This document shows positions 25,542 to 35,106 of a DNA stretch of 64,000 nucleotides, piece by piece; the stretch's first letter is position 1, and every line of letters begins with the position of its first letter. A program made the translations under genes and the position numbers. Under the pieces are notes generated by a model. The model had not been told where the DNA came from. It searched no databases and saw nothing but the letters and a program-made list of their open reading frames with translations. Origin of the DNA: Treponema sp. (GTDB lineage Bacteria > Spirochaetota > Spirochaetia > Treponematales > Treponemataceae). The stretch lies in assembly GCA_017449285.1 (NCBI GenBank), contig JAFSJX010000003.1, positions 103,070-167,069 on the forward strand. The letters are read 5' to 3'.

Positions 25542-26579
25542 ATGGGATTTTGGGATCGATTTTCAACAGATGTTGGCATTGACTTGGGAACCTGTAATAC
25601 GCTGATTTATATGCGTGACAAGGGGATTGTCATTGATGAGCCGTCCGTTGTGGCGGTTGAAAAAGGAACGAAACGTGTTGTTGCCGTGGGCGCGGAAGCG
25701 AAGCGTATGCTCTGGAAAACTCCAGGCAATATCATCGCAATTCGACCGCTTTCTGATGGCGTTATCGCAGACATTGACAGCACAGAAAAAATGATTAAAT
25801 ACTTCATTTCAAAGATTATTCCGCGCCATCAGTTGTTCCGCTCAATGCGCATGAAAATCGGTATTCCGTCATGCATTACCGATGTAGAACGCCGCGCAGT
25901 CGTTGAAGCAGCGTTAAAGGCTGGCGCAAAGGAAGTTGAGGTCATCGAGGAATCCCTTGCGGCAGCTATCGGCGCACAGATTCCAATCAATGAGCCGGAA
26001 GGTCACATGGTCTGTGACATCGGTGGCGGTACGGCAGAAGTGAGCGTCATCTCTTTGGGCGGCATGGTCGTTACCGATGCAATCCGTGTGGGCGGCGACA
26101 AATTTGACGAGGCAATTGTGCGCCATGTTCTTTCAGTTCACAACCTGCGTATTGGTCAGCAGACTGCTGAACGCCTTAAAATTGAAATCGGAAACGCAAT
26201 CCCTGATAAAGAAATCGAAAAGATGGAAATCCGCGGAAACGATGCGATTACCGGTCTTCCCCGCCGTCTTGAAATTGACAGCGTAGAGGTTCGCGAAGCC
26301 CTTAAAGAGCCAGTCAGCCAGATTGTGGATGAAATCAAACGTACGCTCGGACGCACGCCACCTGAACTTGCCGCAGATATTGTTGAGCGCGGTATCGTTA
26401 TGACCGGCGGTGGCAGTATGCTCAAAGGACTGCCCAAGTTGATTTCCAAGGAAACTGGCGTTCCTGTCATTCTGGTGGAAAATCCGCTTGAATGTGTGGC
26501 AATCGGCGCGGGGCAGGCGTTCGACTTGTTCAAGGATATGTCCATCGGACGGGCAACGTATAACAACCTTAACGAATAG
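25542..26579 (+). CDS. mreB: Rod-shape-determining actin homologue MreB
   Basis: Cytoplasmic, membrane-associated ATPase that forms filaments directing lateral wall synthesis. Phosphate 1 motif [19 protein letters not shown], phosphate 2 motif [18 protein letters not shown] and adenosine motif [14 protein letters not shown] are intact; 345 residues is standard. An AGGGGGATAGC ribosome site lies directly upstream. First of the mreBCD-mrdA-rodA set, with spacing of 11, -1, -4 and 1 bases between successive genes, indicating one transcript. Confidence 0.98.
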   Translation: MGFWDRFSTDVGIDLGTCNTLIYMRDKGIVIDEPSVVAVEKGTKRVVAVGAEAKRMLWKTPGNIIAIRPLSDGVIADIDSTEKMIKYFISKIIPRHQLFRSMRMKIGIPSCITDVERRAVVEAALKAGAKEVEVIEESLAAAIGAQIPINEPEGHMVCDIGGGTAEVSVISLGGMVVTDAIRVGGDKFDEAIVRHVLSVHNLRIGQQTAERLKIEIGNAIPDKEIEKMEIRGNDAITGLPRRLEIDSVEVREALKEPVSQIVDEIKRTLGRTPPELAADIVERGIVMTGGGSMLKGLPKLISKETGVPVILVENPLECVAIGAGQAFDLFKDMSIGRATYNNLNE

Positions 26580-26590
26580 ACGGTTTTCTG

Positions 26591-27469
26591 ATGGCTCGCA
26601 AGCACGCTCTTTTTCGGTTTCAGTTGCCGGAATTTGTCTTACTTCTTCTCATCGTACTTTCGGGCGTGATGCTCGCATTTAGTTCCGGCGGTTTTGTCAT
26701 CAGCATTGAGAAAGTAGGGTTTACAATTGTCTCAACCCTGCAAAAAGGTGTGAACACGGTCGCTTCTGGCGTCGGAAACACGATAAATGCAGTGCATGAA
26801 CTTTCCCGCCTGAGAGAAGAAAACGCCGCTCTTACCGAAAAACTGAAAAATTATGAATATCTCCAGCGCACCAATACCGAAATCAGAAAGGAGAATGAGC
26901 GGCTTAAAGAACAGTTGGATTTTTCAAATACAATCGAGCAGAAAAATTATGCCGCTCAGATTATCGGACGCGACCCTGACAGTTTGTATTCGGGATTGAC
27001 AATCAATAAAGGAAGCCGAAACGGCATCAAAAAAAATATGCCGGTCATTGCGGTACAGAACGGAACGGTCGGACTTGTCGGGAAAGTAGTTACGGTCGGT
27101 ATCGGAACAAGTTTGGTCATGCCAATCTATGATTTGAAATGCTCGGTTTCGGGAAGAATTCAGAATACACGGGATATCGGTCTTATTACAGGCAGAGGCT
27201 CTTCGGAAAACCCGCTTTCGATGAAATATATTAAAAAACGGGTTCTGGAGGAACTGCATTTTGGAGACCTTGTGGTGACTTCTGGTGAAACGGAAAATTA
27301 TATCCGCGACATTCCGATTGGTTCAATCTCAAAGATAACGGTCTTGGATTATGACTCTTCGCTTGACATTGAGATTACTCCGATTATCGACTTTGCCCGC
27401 CTTGAGACGGTAATTGTCACCGATTTGCAGGAAAAAAACCTGCACATAGCGCAGGGAGGTCAAAACTGA
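26591..27469 (+). CDS. mreC: Rod-shape-determining protein MreC
   Basis: Bitopic inner-membrane protein whose periplasmic part activates PBP2-RodA. One membrane segment at about residues 12-35 is followed by a coiled coil (ELSRLREENAALTEKLKNYEYL) and the beta-rich MreC core with AQIIGRDPDSLYSGLTINKGSRNGI and GLVGKVVTVGIGTSLVMPIYD. 292 residues matches the family. Its stop overlaps the mreD ATG by one base. Confidence 0.95.
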   Translation: MARKHALFRFQLPEFVLLLLIVLSGVMLAFSSGGFVISIEKVGFTIVSTLQKGVNTVASGVGNTINAVHELSRLREENAALTEKLKNYEYLQRTNTEIRKENERLKEQLDFSNTIEQKNYAAQIIGRDPDSLYSGLTINKGSRNGIKKNMPVIAVQNGTVGLVGKVVTVGIGTSLVMPIYDLKCSVSGRIQNTRDIGLITGRGSSENPLSMKYIKKRVLEELHFGDLVVTSGETENYIRDIPIGSISKITVLDYDSSLDIEITPIIDFARLETVIVTDLQEKNLHIAQGGQN

Positions 27470-27978
27470 TGCTCAGACCATTTTTAATTACATGCCTGTT
27501 TGCGCTTGGATTCTCTGTGTTTGAGGCAGCAATACTCTCAAACCTGATGTTTCTTCCTGTTATCCCTGATTTTCTGCTTTTGAGCGGGCTGTATTTTTCG
27601 GTGCAGAACGGAAAACTATTCGGCACGGCACATGGGTTTGTTTCCGGCTTGCTCATCGATTTTCTGAGTGCGGCTCCGATGGGGCTAAACAGTCTTGTGC
27701 GAACGCTTATGGGATATATTGCAGGACTTTTTCACAAGACGCTGAACATAAACGGTATTATGCTTCCTATGCTGTTCGGTTTTTCCGCTACGTTTTTGAA
27801 GGCTCTTATCATTTGGGTCATCTCGCTTTTTTATCCTATCGGAATTCAGACGTATGATGTAATTTCGATGAATTTTGCAATAGAACTTCTGATGAACACT
27901 ATTCTGACTCCCGTTATATTCAGATTCTTAGATTTGTTTGAGAAGTTTATTCTTATCGACATGGAGAACATTGCTTGA
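27469..27978 (+). CDS. mreD: Rod-shape-determining protein MreD
   Basis: Small polytopic membrane partner of MreC. 169 residues with five to six hydrophobic segments and the characteristic early PDFLLLSGLYFSVQNG and GFVSGLLIDFLSAAPMGLN, where the polar DF/P pair is family-conserved. Sequence conservation is low, so the call also rests on its place between mreC and mrdA. It overlaps the next gene by four bases. Confidence 0.92.
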   Translation: MLRPFLITCLFALGFSVFEAAILSNLMFLPVIPDFLLLSGLYFSVQNGKLFGTAHGFVSGLLIDFLSAAPMGLNSLVRTLMGYIAGLFHKTLNINGIMLPMLFGFSATFLKALIIWVISLFYPIGIQTYDVISMNFAIELLMNTILTPVIFRFLDLFEKFILIDMENIA

Positions 27979-29846
27979 TGGCGGGCGGACTTAACAGCGA
28001 TTCAGTTGAACGGAACGGAAAGATTGTCATACTGACGCTGATTGTGATTTTTACGTTCGTCGCATATACGCTGAAATTGTTCTCTCTGCAAGGACTTGAG
28101 GGAGAATCGTATCAGCGGCAATCCCGTACCATTTCCAGTCAGGTAAATACGATTGCAGCCCAGCGCGGAGAAATTTTTGACCGTAACGCAACGCTCCCGA
28201 TGGTTATCAATTCGGATTCTTTTGCGGTGGACTTGATTCCCGCAGAAATTCCCGCAGGACATTATGATGCGGTTGCCACAAAACTTGCTTCGTTTCTGGG
28301 GATTACCAAGCGTGAGATTGACCGAAAAGTTCCCCAGCGTTCAAGACGTTCTTATGCGCAGATTGAAATCCGTGTGAATATTCCGTTTGAGACGATTGCT
28401 AATATCGCTGAAAATATCAACGATTTGCCGGGAGTGTCATGGAGATCAAAGCCCATACGCAACTATGTTGAGACCGGCTCAATCGCCCATGTTATCGGCT
28501 ATGTGGGAGACATTACAAAGGAAGAAATCAATGTGATGTACAATCAGGGCTACAAGGCAAACGCCATTGTCGGAAAAACGGGCATAGAAAAGCAGTATGA
28601 TTCGCTTCTTCAGGGTGTTCCCGGGCGCGAGATGCGTACTGTTGACGTTCGCGGTCACATCATTGACGACAGACCGATTGTAGAGCCGCCGCAGATGGGT
28701 AAGAACCTTGTGCTGACGATAGACACGAGAATTCAGGAACTTGCGGAGCAGACTCTGGGAAATCGGGTAGGGGCGGCGGTCGTCTTAAAACCCTCAAACG
28801 GAGAAGTGCTGGCGTTAGTTTCTTACCCGTATTATGACCAGAATCTTTTTAACAATGATGATGCTTCCGCACAATACAACAAACTTGCCACCAGTCCGAA
28901 CAATCCGCTTTTGAACCGCGCCGTAAATGCAGTCTATCCTCCTGCGTCAACTTTTAAGACGATAATGGCGGCGGCATTGCTCGCAGAAAAAGCTTTTCCT
29001 GCGGAGAAAAAAATTGAATGTACGGGAAGAATTGACTACGGTGGTCGCCGCTTTAACTGCCATGTACGCTGGGGACACGGATGGCTTGACTTGAAGAACG
29101 CGCTGGCTCAGTCCTGCGACGTGTATTTTTGGGTGACCGGACGCGATAATCTTGGCGTTGACCGCATTTCGTCCTATGCGAAGGAATTTGGTTTTGGGCA
29201 GCCACTGGGCATTGATTTACCCGCGCAGTCTGACGGATTTGTTCCCACGGCACAGTGGAAGGAACGTCGCTATCATTCTACATGGCTGGGCGGCGATACG
29301 ATGAATATGTCAATTGGGCAGGGCTATACGCTGGTCACGCCGTTGCATGTCGCGAACATGATTGCGATGGTCGTAAACGGAGGAAAAATTTACCGTCCGC
29401 ATCTGCTCAAAGAAGTGCGCGACCCAGCGACAAATGAGTTACTTGAAGAGATAAAGCCGCAGATTCTCCACGAATCCAATATTGATGACACTGTTTGGAA
29501 AGAAGTTCAGCAGGATTTGCGCTACGTGATTACGGACGGTACAGCCCAGTACCCGATGAACAATAAAAAAATCAAGTTGGCGGGAAAAACGGGTACGGCA
29601 GAGGTCAACGGCGCAAAAAAAGACCACTGGCACTCGTGGATGGCGGCTTACGGTCCCTATGATGCGCCCGTGGAAGAACAACTGGTTGTCGTTGTATTGG
29701 TAGAGGCAGTAAATGACTGGGAATGGTGGGCGCCGTATGCCACAAACATCATTTTTCAGGGCATTTTTCAGAATCAGACTTACGAGCAGGCGATAGAAGA
29801 ATTAGGCTTTAAATATCTCCAGAAAGCACGGGCGAGGGCAGAATAG
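27975..29846 (+). CDS. mrdA: Penicillin-binding protein 2 (elongasome transpeptidase)
   Basis: Class B PBP that cross-links new glycan strands during elongation. One N-terminal membrane segment (about residues 14-36), the pedestal/dimerisation domain with RGEIFDRNATLP, then the transpeptidase domain: catalytic S325 and K328 in PPASTFK, the SxN-type motif at AQSCD (Asp instead of Asn, common in PBP2), and K538-T539-G540 in LAGKTGTAEV. 623 residues is normal. The start overlaps mreD; rodA begins one base after its stop. Confidence 0.96.
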   Translation: MMAGGLNSDSVERNGKIVILTLIVIFTFVAYTLKLFSLQGLEGESYQRQSRTISSQVNTIAAQRGEIFDRNATLPMVINSDSFAVDLIPAEIPAGHYDAVATKLASFLGITKREIDRKVPQRSRRSYAQIEIRVNIPFETIANIAENINDLPGVSWRSKPIRNYVETGSIAHVIGYVGDITKEEINVMYNQGYKANAIVGKTGIEKQYDSLLQGVPGREMRTVDVRGHIIDDRPIVEPPQMGKNLVLTIDTRIQELAEQTLGNRVGAAVVLKPSNGEVLALVSYPYYDQNLFNNDDASAQYNKLATSPNNPLLNRAVNAVYPPASTFKTIMAAALLAEKAFPAEKKIECTGRIDYGGRRFNCHVRWGHGWLDLKNALAQSCDVYFWVTGRDNLGVDRISSYAKEFGFGQPLGIDLPAQSDGFVPTAQWKERRYHSTWLGGDTMNMSIGQGYTLVTPLHVANMIAMVVNGGKIYRPHLLKEVRDPATNELLEEIKPQILHESNIDDTVWKEVQQDLRYVITDGTAQYPMNNKKIKLAGKTGTAEVNGAKKDHWHSWMAAYGPYDAPVEEQLVVVVLVEAVNDWEWWAPYATNIIFQGIFQNQTYEQAIEELGFKYLQKARARAE

Positions 29847-29847
29847 T

Positions 29848-31167
29848 ATGAAAGTTAAGGTATTTCAGATTTTTGATTACGTTCTGCTCGCCTGTGTGCT
29901 TGCTCTTGTTACGATGGGCATTCTTTTTATTTATTCATCGGGCATCAACTCCGAGGGAATCAATGTCTCCAATGAATACATAAAGCAGATTATCTGGGCA
30001 AGTATCGGTCTGGTGCTGATGCTGCTGACGGCATTATTTGATTTTCGGCGTTCCGCGCGCTATGTGCCGTACCTGTACGGATTTTTGGTGTTCATCTTGA
30101 TTTACACGCGCATATTCGGTCGTTACGTGAATGGCGCGCGCAGTTGGATTGGCATTGGCGGGTTTGGTGTGCAGCCGTCGGAATTTTGCAAAATTATTTT
30201 CATTTTGTTTTTGGGCTGGTATCTGGAACGTTCGCGCGCTACGCCTATTACCCAGCGATTTGTCGTTGCCACAGGAATTCTGCTTCTGCCGCTCGGACTG
30301 ATTCTGATTCAGCCTGACATGGGAACCGCCAGCGTATATATTCCGATTTTTTTGGTCATGTGCTTTGTAGGCGGAATCCCGCTCAGGTATCTTTTGCTGT
30401 TGCTCGGCGGTGGTATGCTTACGATTGTGTTTACCGTCTTACCACTCTGGCAGAGCGAGATTGCCTCTCATTCATACCGCATCATCAATGTGCTGACCAA
30501 TGACAAGTTGCGTCTTATCTGTATTCTTGCGACAGGTGCAATCGCTCTTATCGGACTTATTGGGCGCATTTGGTTCAGGCACAAGTATTATTATTGGATT
30601 TCATACATATTCGCCATTATCTGTGCCGCGCTGGTTTTCTCCCGCTTCGGTGGTCACGCGCTTAAAGACTATCAGATTAAGCGTCTGATTGTTTTCCTTG
30701 ACCCGTACACCGATGCGCAGGGAGCGGGATGGAACATCATTCAGTCAAAAATTGCGATTGGTTCGGGCGGTCTTTGGGGGCGCGGATTCTTGCAGGGAAC
30801 GCAGAGCCACTATCGTTTTCTTCCTCAGCAAAGCACGGACTTTATTTTCAGCATTCTTTCTGAGGAACTGGGATTTATCGGCGGAGCAATCGTTTTCGGG
30901 CTGTACTTTATCATTTTGCTCAGGACAATTTTTATTATCCGCGCGACAAACAACGAATATGGTCACTACATTGCGGCGGGAATCCTAGCCATGTTCTTTT
31001 TCCATTTTGTCGTTAATACGGGTATGGTCATGGGAATGATGCCAATTACGGGCATTCCGCTGCTGTTTTTGAGTTACGGTGGCTCTTCTTTGTGGACGGC
31101 GATGATTTGCATAGGACTTTTGATGAGCATAAACTACCGCCGCTACGATTTTAGTGAGATTATATGA
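29848..31167 (+). CDS. rodA: RodA, SEDS-family peptidoglycan glycosyltransferase
   Basis: Polytopic SEDS protein that polymerises lipid II with PBP2. About ten membrane segments. The family signatures include GRYVNGARSWI, QPSEFCKIIF, LIQPDMGTASVYIP and the C-terminal GIPLLFLSYGGSS. The Asp of QPDMG is the conserved catalytically required residue. At 439 residues it is longer than E. coli RodA (370), with extra segments at about residues 210-260. The following gene overlaps by four bases. Confidence 0.95.
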   Translation: MKVKVFQIFDYVLLACVLALVTMGILFIYSSGINSEGINVSNEYIKQIIWASIGLVLMLLTALFDFRRSARYVPYLYGFLVFILIYTRIFGRYVNGARSWIGIGGFGVQPSEFCKIIFILFLGWYLERSRATPITQRFVVATGILLLPLGLILIQPDMGTASVYIPIFLVMCFVGGIPLRYLLLLLGGGMLTIVFTVLPLWQSEIASHSYRIINVLTNDKLRLICILATGAIALIGLIGRIWFRHKYYYWISYIFAIICAALVFSRFGGHALKDYQIKRLIVFLDPYTDAQGAGWNIIQSKIAIGSGGLWGRGFLQGTQSHYRFLPQQSTDFIFSILSEELGFIGGAIVFGLYFIILLRTIFIIRATNNEYGHYIAAGILAMFFFHFVVNTGMVMGMMPITGIPLLFLSYGGSSLWTAMICIGLLMSINYRRYDFSEII

Positions 31168-34022
31168 AACTAATAAATCCCATGGAAATCTTTGGTTCTG
31201 AACTCTGTGCGGTACAAAATCCGTCTTCATACATCGGCGGAGAAATCGGTGCGATTGTAAAGCCGCATTTTGAGCAGGAGAACGACCTCTTTAATTTTGC
31301 GATAGCGTTTCCCGACGTATACTCAATCGGAATGAGCAATCAGGCAATCAAAATCATCTACAACGGGCTGAATAGACTGGAATCCGTCCGCTGTGAGCGC
31401 GTGTTTGCCGTGGAAACCGATTTTGAAACGCTCCTCAAAAAGAAAAACGTGCCGCTTTACACGCTGGAAACAGGAATGCCGCTTTCTTCTGTCGATATGA
31501 TTGGTTTTTCAATCGGCTATGAGCTGGGTATTACGGGCGTACTGAATATTTTAGACTTAGGCGGCGTTCCGATATTGAAAAAAGACCGCACGGAAAATGA
31601 CCCGATTGTGATTGCTGGCGGGGTGGGGGCGACAAATCCTGCTGTCTTCTGCGATTTTTTTGACGCAGTGTTTATCGGAGAAGCGGAAGGCGGTATGTTC
31701 GACTTGATTTCTCATCTTGCTGAACTCAAGAAAAATGGCGCGAAACGAAGCGAACTGCTTTCCGCTTTCAGGAAGAGTCCGCACGTGTGGTCAGAGAATA
31801 TGACGCAGGGGGAGTGCGCTCATACCGTTGCACGGCGGGCAGTGCAGGAAAATTTTGGTCTTGTGCCGTCCGTTGAATCTTTTCTGCCGCTCCCAAATAT
31901 CAAGCCCGTGCAAGATCATGGAGTGGTAGAAATTATGCGCGGCTGCCCCAACGGATGCCGTTTTTGCCATGCAGGAATCTACTACCGCCCGCAGCGCATC
32001 AAATCCCGAAGCCTCATCTTTTCTGAAATAGATCGGCTGGTGAACGAGGCGGGCTACCGTGAAATTTCGCTCACCTCTCTTTCTTCGGCGGACTATCCAG
32101 ACATCGGGGGACTTTTGGAAGCATTGAACGAGCGATACCGAAATCAGAACGTGTCATTTCAGCTTCCGTCGCTCAAAGTGAACTCGTTTACGCTTCCCAT
32201 TTTGGAACAACTTTCCGAGGTGCGCAAAAGCGGGCTGACCTTTGCCGTGGAGACCCCGGAAGAAGCGTGGCAACTCAGGCTGAACAAAGAAGTGTATGCA
32301 CAGCATCTGGTAGAAATCATCACCGAAGCAAAAAAACGCGGCTGGAACAAGGCGAAATTCTATTTTATGGTGGGGCTTCCGTTCCCCGAGACTGCGGACA
32401 AGACAGAAGAAAGCGTTATTGTGGACTTTTTGCTTGACATTCAGGAAAAGACGCGGATTCAGTGCAACGTGAACGTGGGTACGTTTATCCCTAAGCCGCA
32501 CACGCCGTATCAATGGGTGCGGCAGATTTCTCCCTCTGAATCCGAGCGTAAACTGGGCTATATCCGTGAGCATTTGCCGCGCGGACGTTTTCGTGTGAGT
32601 ACGCACGACTGCTCAACTAGTTATCTGGAAGGATTGCTTTCGCGCGGAGATAAGCGGGCAGGGCAGATTATTTTTAACGCCTATCAAAAAGGATGCCGCC
32701 TTGACGCATGGGAAGACCACCTGCGCACAAATTTGCCGCTCTGGGAAGCGGCCTTTTCTGAGGCAGGTTACGACGTAAAGGCAGAGATTTTGCGTGAGCG
32801 GAAAAAAGAGGAGCCTTTGCCGTGGGACAGCGTTTCTTTAGGTCCTGCGAAGAACTTTTACCTGAAAGAATGGCAGAAAAACGAGGCGGAAGAACTGACT
32901 CCAAAATGTGCGCCTCATTGCGACCATCGTTGCGGGGTGTGCAATAATGTCGTCGCCTGCCGAAACGAAGAAGACACTCCCAGAGGTACAGAGGCCACAG
33001 AGATTCTTGACAATCAGTGTCAAGATGTACAAAAAAGTAAACAGGTGTCTGAAAAAATATCTTACGATGTGCAGAAAAGTGAACACGTTAAATCCAATTT
33101 ACCGGCGGAAAAACAGACTATCGTTCGGCAGGTTTGTAACATTCCTGTGATGTACCGCGCGGTGTTTTCGTTCTCAAAGACAAATGGCGGCGAATTTATC
33201 TCACATTTAGGGCAGATTGAGATGTTTAACCGCGCGATTCTCAAGTCGGAGTTGCCTGTTATCTACACGGCGGGCTTTAATCCGCTCCCGCGGCTGGAAT
33301 TTGCCTCAACATTGTCGCTTGGCGTACAGTCCGAGGACGAAATTGCCTCAACAGTGCTGTATGACCCTGTTGACGAACAAACGTTCGTTACTGCACTGAA
33401 CAAACATTTTGTCCGTGGCATACGTATCAACCGTTGCTATATTTTTCCTGTTACAAATCAACGCCGCCGCGAATCACTTAGTTCCGGCTTGTGGGGAAAT
33501 GTGTACGAATACCGCTTTTTTGGCGAAACAGAACGGAAAATGCGCGATTTTTTTGCGTCAGACGGGGCAAAAACGTTTGTAAACGCCGGGTCTCTGTGCG
33601 AATTTGATGGATTCGGGCTAGAAAACGACAATCTGCGTGACTTTTTTTGCCAATCGAAATCTCAAAATAGCCTCATCGCAAAACTTGTATTCCAACAAGA
33701 CCGGCCGTTCCGAAACGCACTGGAATCATTTTTCGGCAGAAAAACGTACGAATTCGTCGCAATACGAAAACTTCAGACGCTCGCAAAGCCAGACATCATC
33801 GGCTGGACGGCGGAGATGAACGCCAGCTATGCCAAAAGCCTTGAAAAAGCGAACCGAACAGGCGAGGGAAATTTGTACACGGTAAACGCTGAATTCAAAA
33901 AACAGATAATCCGTCCCGAAGACATGGTAGCCACCAAAACGGCAATTCCGTTCTTTGACCTGTACCAGCGCATTGCCGCCATCAATGCAGAACTGATACG
34001 TCAGCGGTCATCTTTTTCCTAG
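31164..34022 (+). CDS. B12-binding radical SAM protein fused to a DUF2344 domain
   Basis: 952-residue fusion of two families often adjacent in other genomes, TIGR03960 (radical SAM) and TIGR03936/DUF2344. The [4Fe-4S]-binding cysteines are C261, C265 and C268 in RGCPNGCRFCHAG; the N-terminal region before them is the cobalamin-binding-like part, with a Rossmann-type start (AFPDVYSIGMSNQ). A Cys/His-rich module follows at about residues 588-605 (CAPHCDHRCGVCNNVVAC), then a 45-residue linker containing repeats, and DUF2344 from about 655 (YRAVFSFSKTNGGEFISHLG). DUF2344 often accompanies Rne/RimO-type RNA modification genes; the substrate is unknown. It overlaps rodA by four bases, so it is expressed with the elongasome. 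Confidence 0.85.
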   Translation: MKLINPMEIFGSELCAVQNPSSYIGGEIGAIVKPHFEQENDLFNFAIAFPDVYSIGMSNQAIKIIYNGLNRLESVRCERVFAVETDFETLLKKKNVPLYTLETGMPLSSVDMIGFSIGYELGITGVLNILDLGGVPILKKDRTENDPIVIAGGVGATNPAVFCDFFDAVFIGEAEGGMFDLISHLAELKKNGAKRSELLSAFRKSPHVWSENMTQGECAHTVARRAVQENFGLVPSVESFLPLPNIKPVQDHGVVEIMRGCPNGCRFCHAGIYYRPQRIKSRSLIFSEIDRLVNEAGYREISLTSLSSADYPDIGGLLEALNERYRNQNVSFQLPSLKVNSFTLPILEQLSEVRKSGLTFAVETPEEAWQLRLNKEVYAQHLVEIITEAKKRGWNKAKFYFMVGLPFPETADKTEESVIVDFLLDIQEKTRIQCNVNVGTFIPKPHTPYQWVRQISPSESERKLGYIREHLPRGRFRVSTHDCSTSYLEGLLSRGDKRAGQIIFNAYQKGCRLDAWEDHLRTNLPLWEAAFSEAGYDVKAEILRERKKEEPLPWDSVSLGPAKNFYLKEWQKNEAEELTPKCAPHCDHRCGVCNNVVACRNEEDTPRGTEATEILDNQCQDVQKSKQVSEKISYDVQKSEHVKSNLPAEKQTIVRQVCNIPVMYRAVFSFSKTNGGEFISHLGQIEMFNRAILKSELPVIYTAGFNPLPRLEFASTLSLGVQSEDEIASTVLYDPVDEQTFVTALNKHFVRGIRINRCYIFPVTNQRRRESLSSGLWGNVYEYRFFGETERKMRDFFASDGAKTFVNAGSLCEFDGFGLENDNLRDFFCQSKSQNSLIAKLVFQQDRPFRNALESFFGRKTYEFVAIRKLQTLAKPDIIGWTAEMNASYAKSLEKANRTGEGNLYTVNAEFKKQIIRPEDMVATKTAIPFFDLYQRIAAINAELIRQRSSFS
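32981..33025. repeat. Repeat block inside the radical SAM/DUF2344 linker
   Basis: Contains an inverted copy of the CTCTGTGG repeat seen at 5665-5699, then a perfect eight-base inverted repeat TCTTGACA-ATCAG-TGTCAAGA (33005-33025). Just downstream GATGTACAAAAAAGTAAACA and GATGTGCAGAAAAGTGAACA are near-direct repeats, encoding DVQKSKQV and DVQKSEHV. The frame stays open throughout. Confidence 0.55.
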
Positions 34023-34103
34023 GCTCATGTGCGGATTTCTCGAAAAAATTGAGTGCAAAAGGGTTTTGACAAATGATTTTTGGCTCGTATTCTACTTCCT
34101 ATA

Positions 34104-34244
34104 ATGTGTATTCTGTCTACCAATATATATGATAAAGTACCTTTTTTATACGATGCTCTCCTTTTTAACAAGAAAATTGCAGTCTTGATAAAGTCTGGGC
34201 TGACTACTCCTTCTTTGCCCATGGGTCTTCCGTGCCACCAGTAA
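34104..34244 (+). CDS. Possible small ORF (46 codons), uncertain
   Basis: A TATAAT at 34099-34104 touches an ATG (MCILSTNIYDKVPFLYDALL at the start), but there is no ribosome site and the 3' third lies antisense to the lipoprotein gene. The composition is coding-like; no family is recognised. The surrounding gap (34023-34203) otherwise holds nothing I can name. Confidence 0.15.
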   Translation: MCILSTNIYDKVPFLYDALLFNKKIAVLIKSGLTTPSLPMGLPCHQ

Positions 34245-35103
34245 GAAGTTCGCCCATGTTCACGCTGTAGCGTGATTTTGAGCCGCCTTTGAGCATCGGC
34301 GGGATACGAACCCGCTCATACGAAACATTCGGTTTTGGCGCAGGTGGCGGATCAAGTTCTTTGCGGGCAGATTGAATCATCGCGCGGGTTTTCGGAGAAA
34401 GTTCCAGCGCAAGCGCGGCATCCAAGAGCGTTTTTTTTGTCTCTTTCTCTGATTCCAAAAGCGACTGATTGTATAGGCGGATTGCCCTCAAATCGTCCGC
34501 GGAGGAAGAAAAAAACGGATGCGGGTTCGGGATAAAGCCCGTGCGGATTATGGGGAATTCCTCCGCCGTGTCTCGGTAAGACACCATCAGATAGTCAAGT
34601 CCCCTATTTTTGTCATGCAGAGCAATGATTGAATTTGCGGGAATTGACATCGGGCTTTCGGTAAACTGAGCGGAATTCTCCTCAATGGAATACACGAAAG
34701 GCATTTTTTCAACAAGCAGGACGGGAATAGCCTGTAGTATAACCGCCTCTTCTTGTACCCAGACATCTTTCATGTCGGGCACGACATCGGCATCATCTGA
34801 CGTTTCAGGACGCTCAACAAATACGTGGACATAACTGCGCACAGAAGAATCCCGCGTATTTGGACAATCGCGCCTGATTTCTGCAGGAAAATCTTTTTCT
34901 TTTTTGTCTGTGTTTGGATATGCCATTAGCCGTTGCCCTTGCGGAACATCGGAAAGATAGTTCATATATCCATCTGCCCCCAACGACCAAAACGCACCAT
35001 CCAGCACGACGGCATAAATCGGCTCAGGCTGAACAGGCGGTTCTTTTTTACACGCCGCAACAAAAAGCGAAAACAAGCAGACAAACAACAGCGTTTTTCG
35101 CAT
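34204..35103 (-). CDS. Lipoprotein of unknown function
   Basis: 299-residue secreted lipoprotein: a signal peptide ending FVAAC gives Cys18 as lipidation site. The mature N terminus is KKEPPVQPEPIY. The middle region has a beta-strand-rich SH3-like pattern in treponemal surface/periplasmic proteins (AVVLDGAFWSLGADGYMNYL), but no firm domain is recognised. A C-terminal region rich in Lys and Pro follows (KELDPPPAPKPNVSYERV). The ATG at 35103 has AGGA seven bases upstream; a TTG just before it is less likely. The gene starts four bases after the aldolase stop on the same strand, so it is the second gene of that transcript. Confidence 0.75.
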   Translation of the reverse strand: MRKTLLFVCLFSLFVAACKKEPPVQPEPIYAVVLDGAFWSLGADGYMNYLSDVPQGQRLMAYPNTDKKEKDFPAEIRRDCPNTRDSSVRSYVHVFVERPETSDDADVVPDMKDVWVQEEAVILQAIPVLLVEKMPFVYSIEENSAQFTESPMSIPANSIIALHDKNRGLDYLMVSYRDTAEEFPIIRTGFIPNPHPFFSSSADDLRAIRLYNQSLLESEKETKKTLLDAALALELSPKTRAMIQSARKELDPPPAPKPNVSYERVRIPPMLKGGSKSRYSVNMGELLTGGTEDPWAKKE

Positions 35104-35106
35104 CAA

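Noticed and set aside
32975..33095. CRISPR-like array or insertion sequence in the radical SAM gene
   Set aside because: Only two short imperfect direct repeats, no regular spacers, no transposase.
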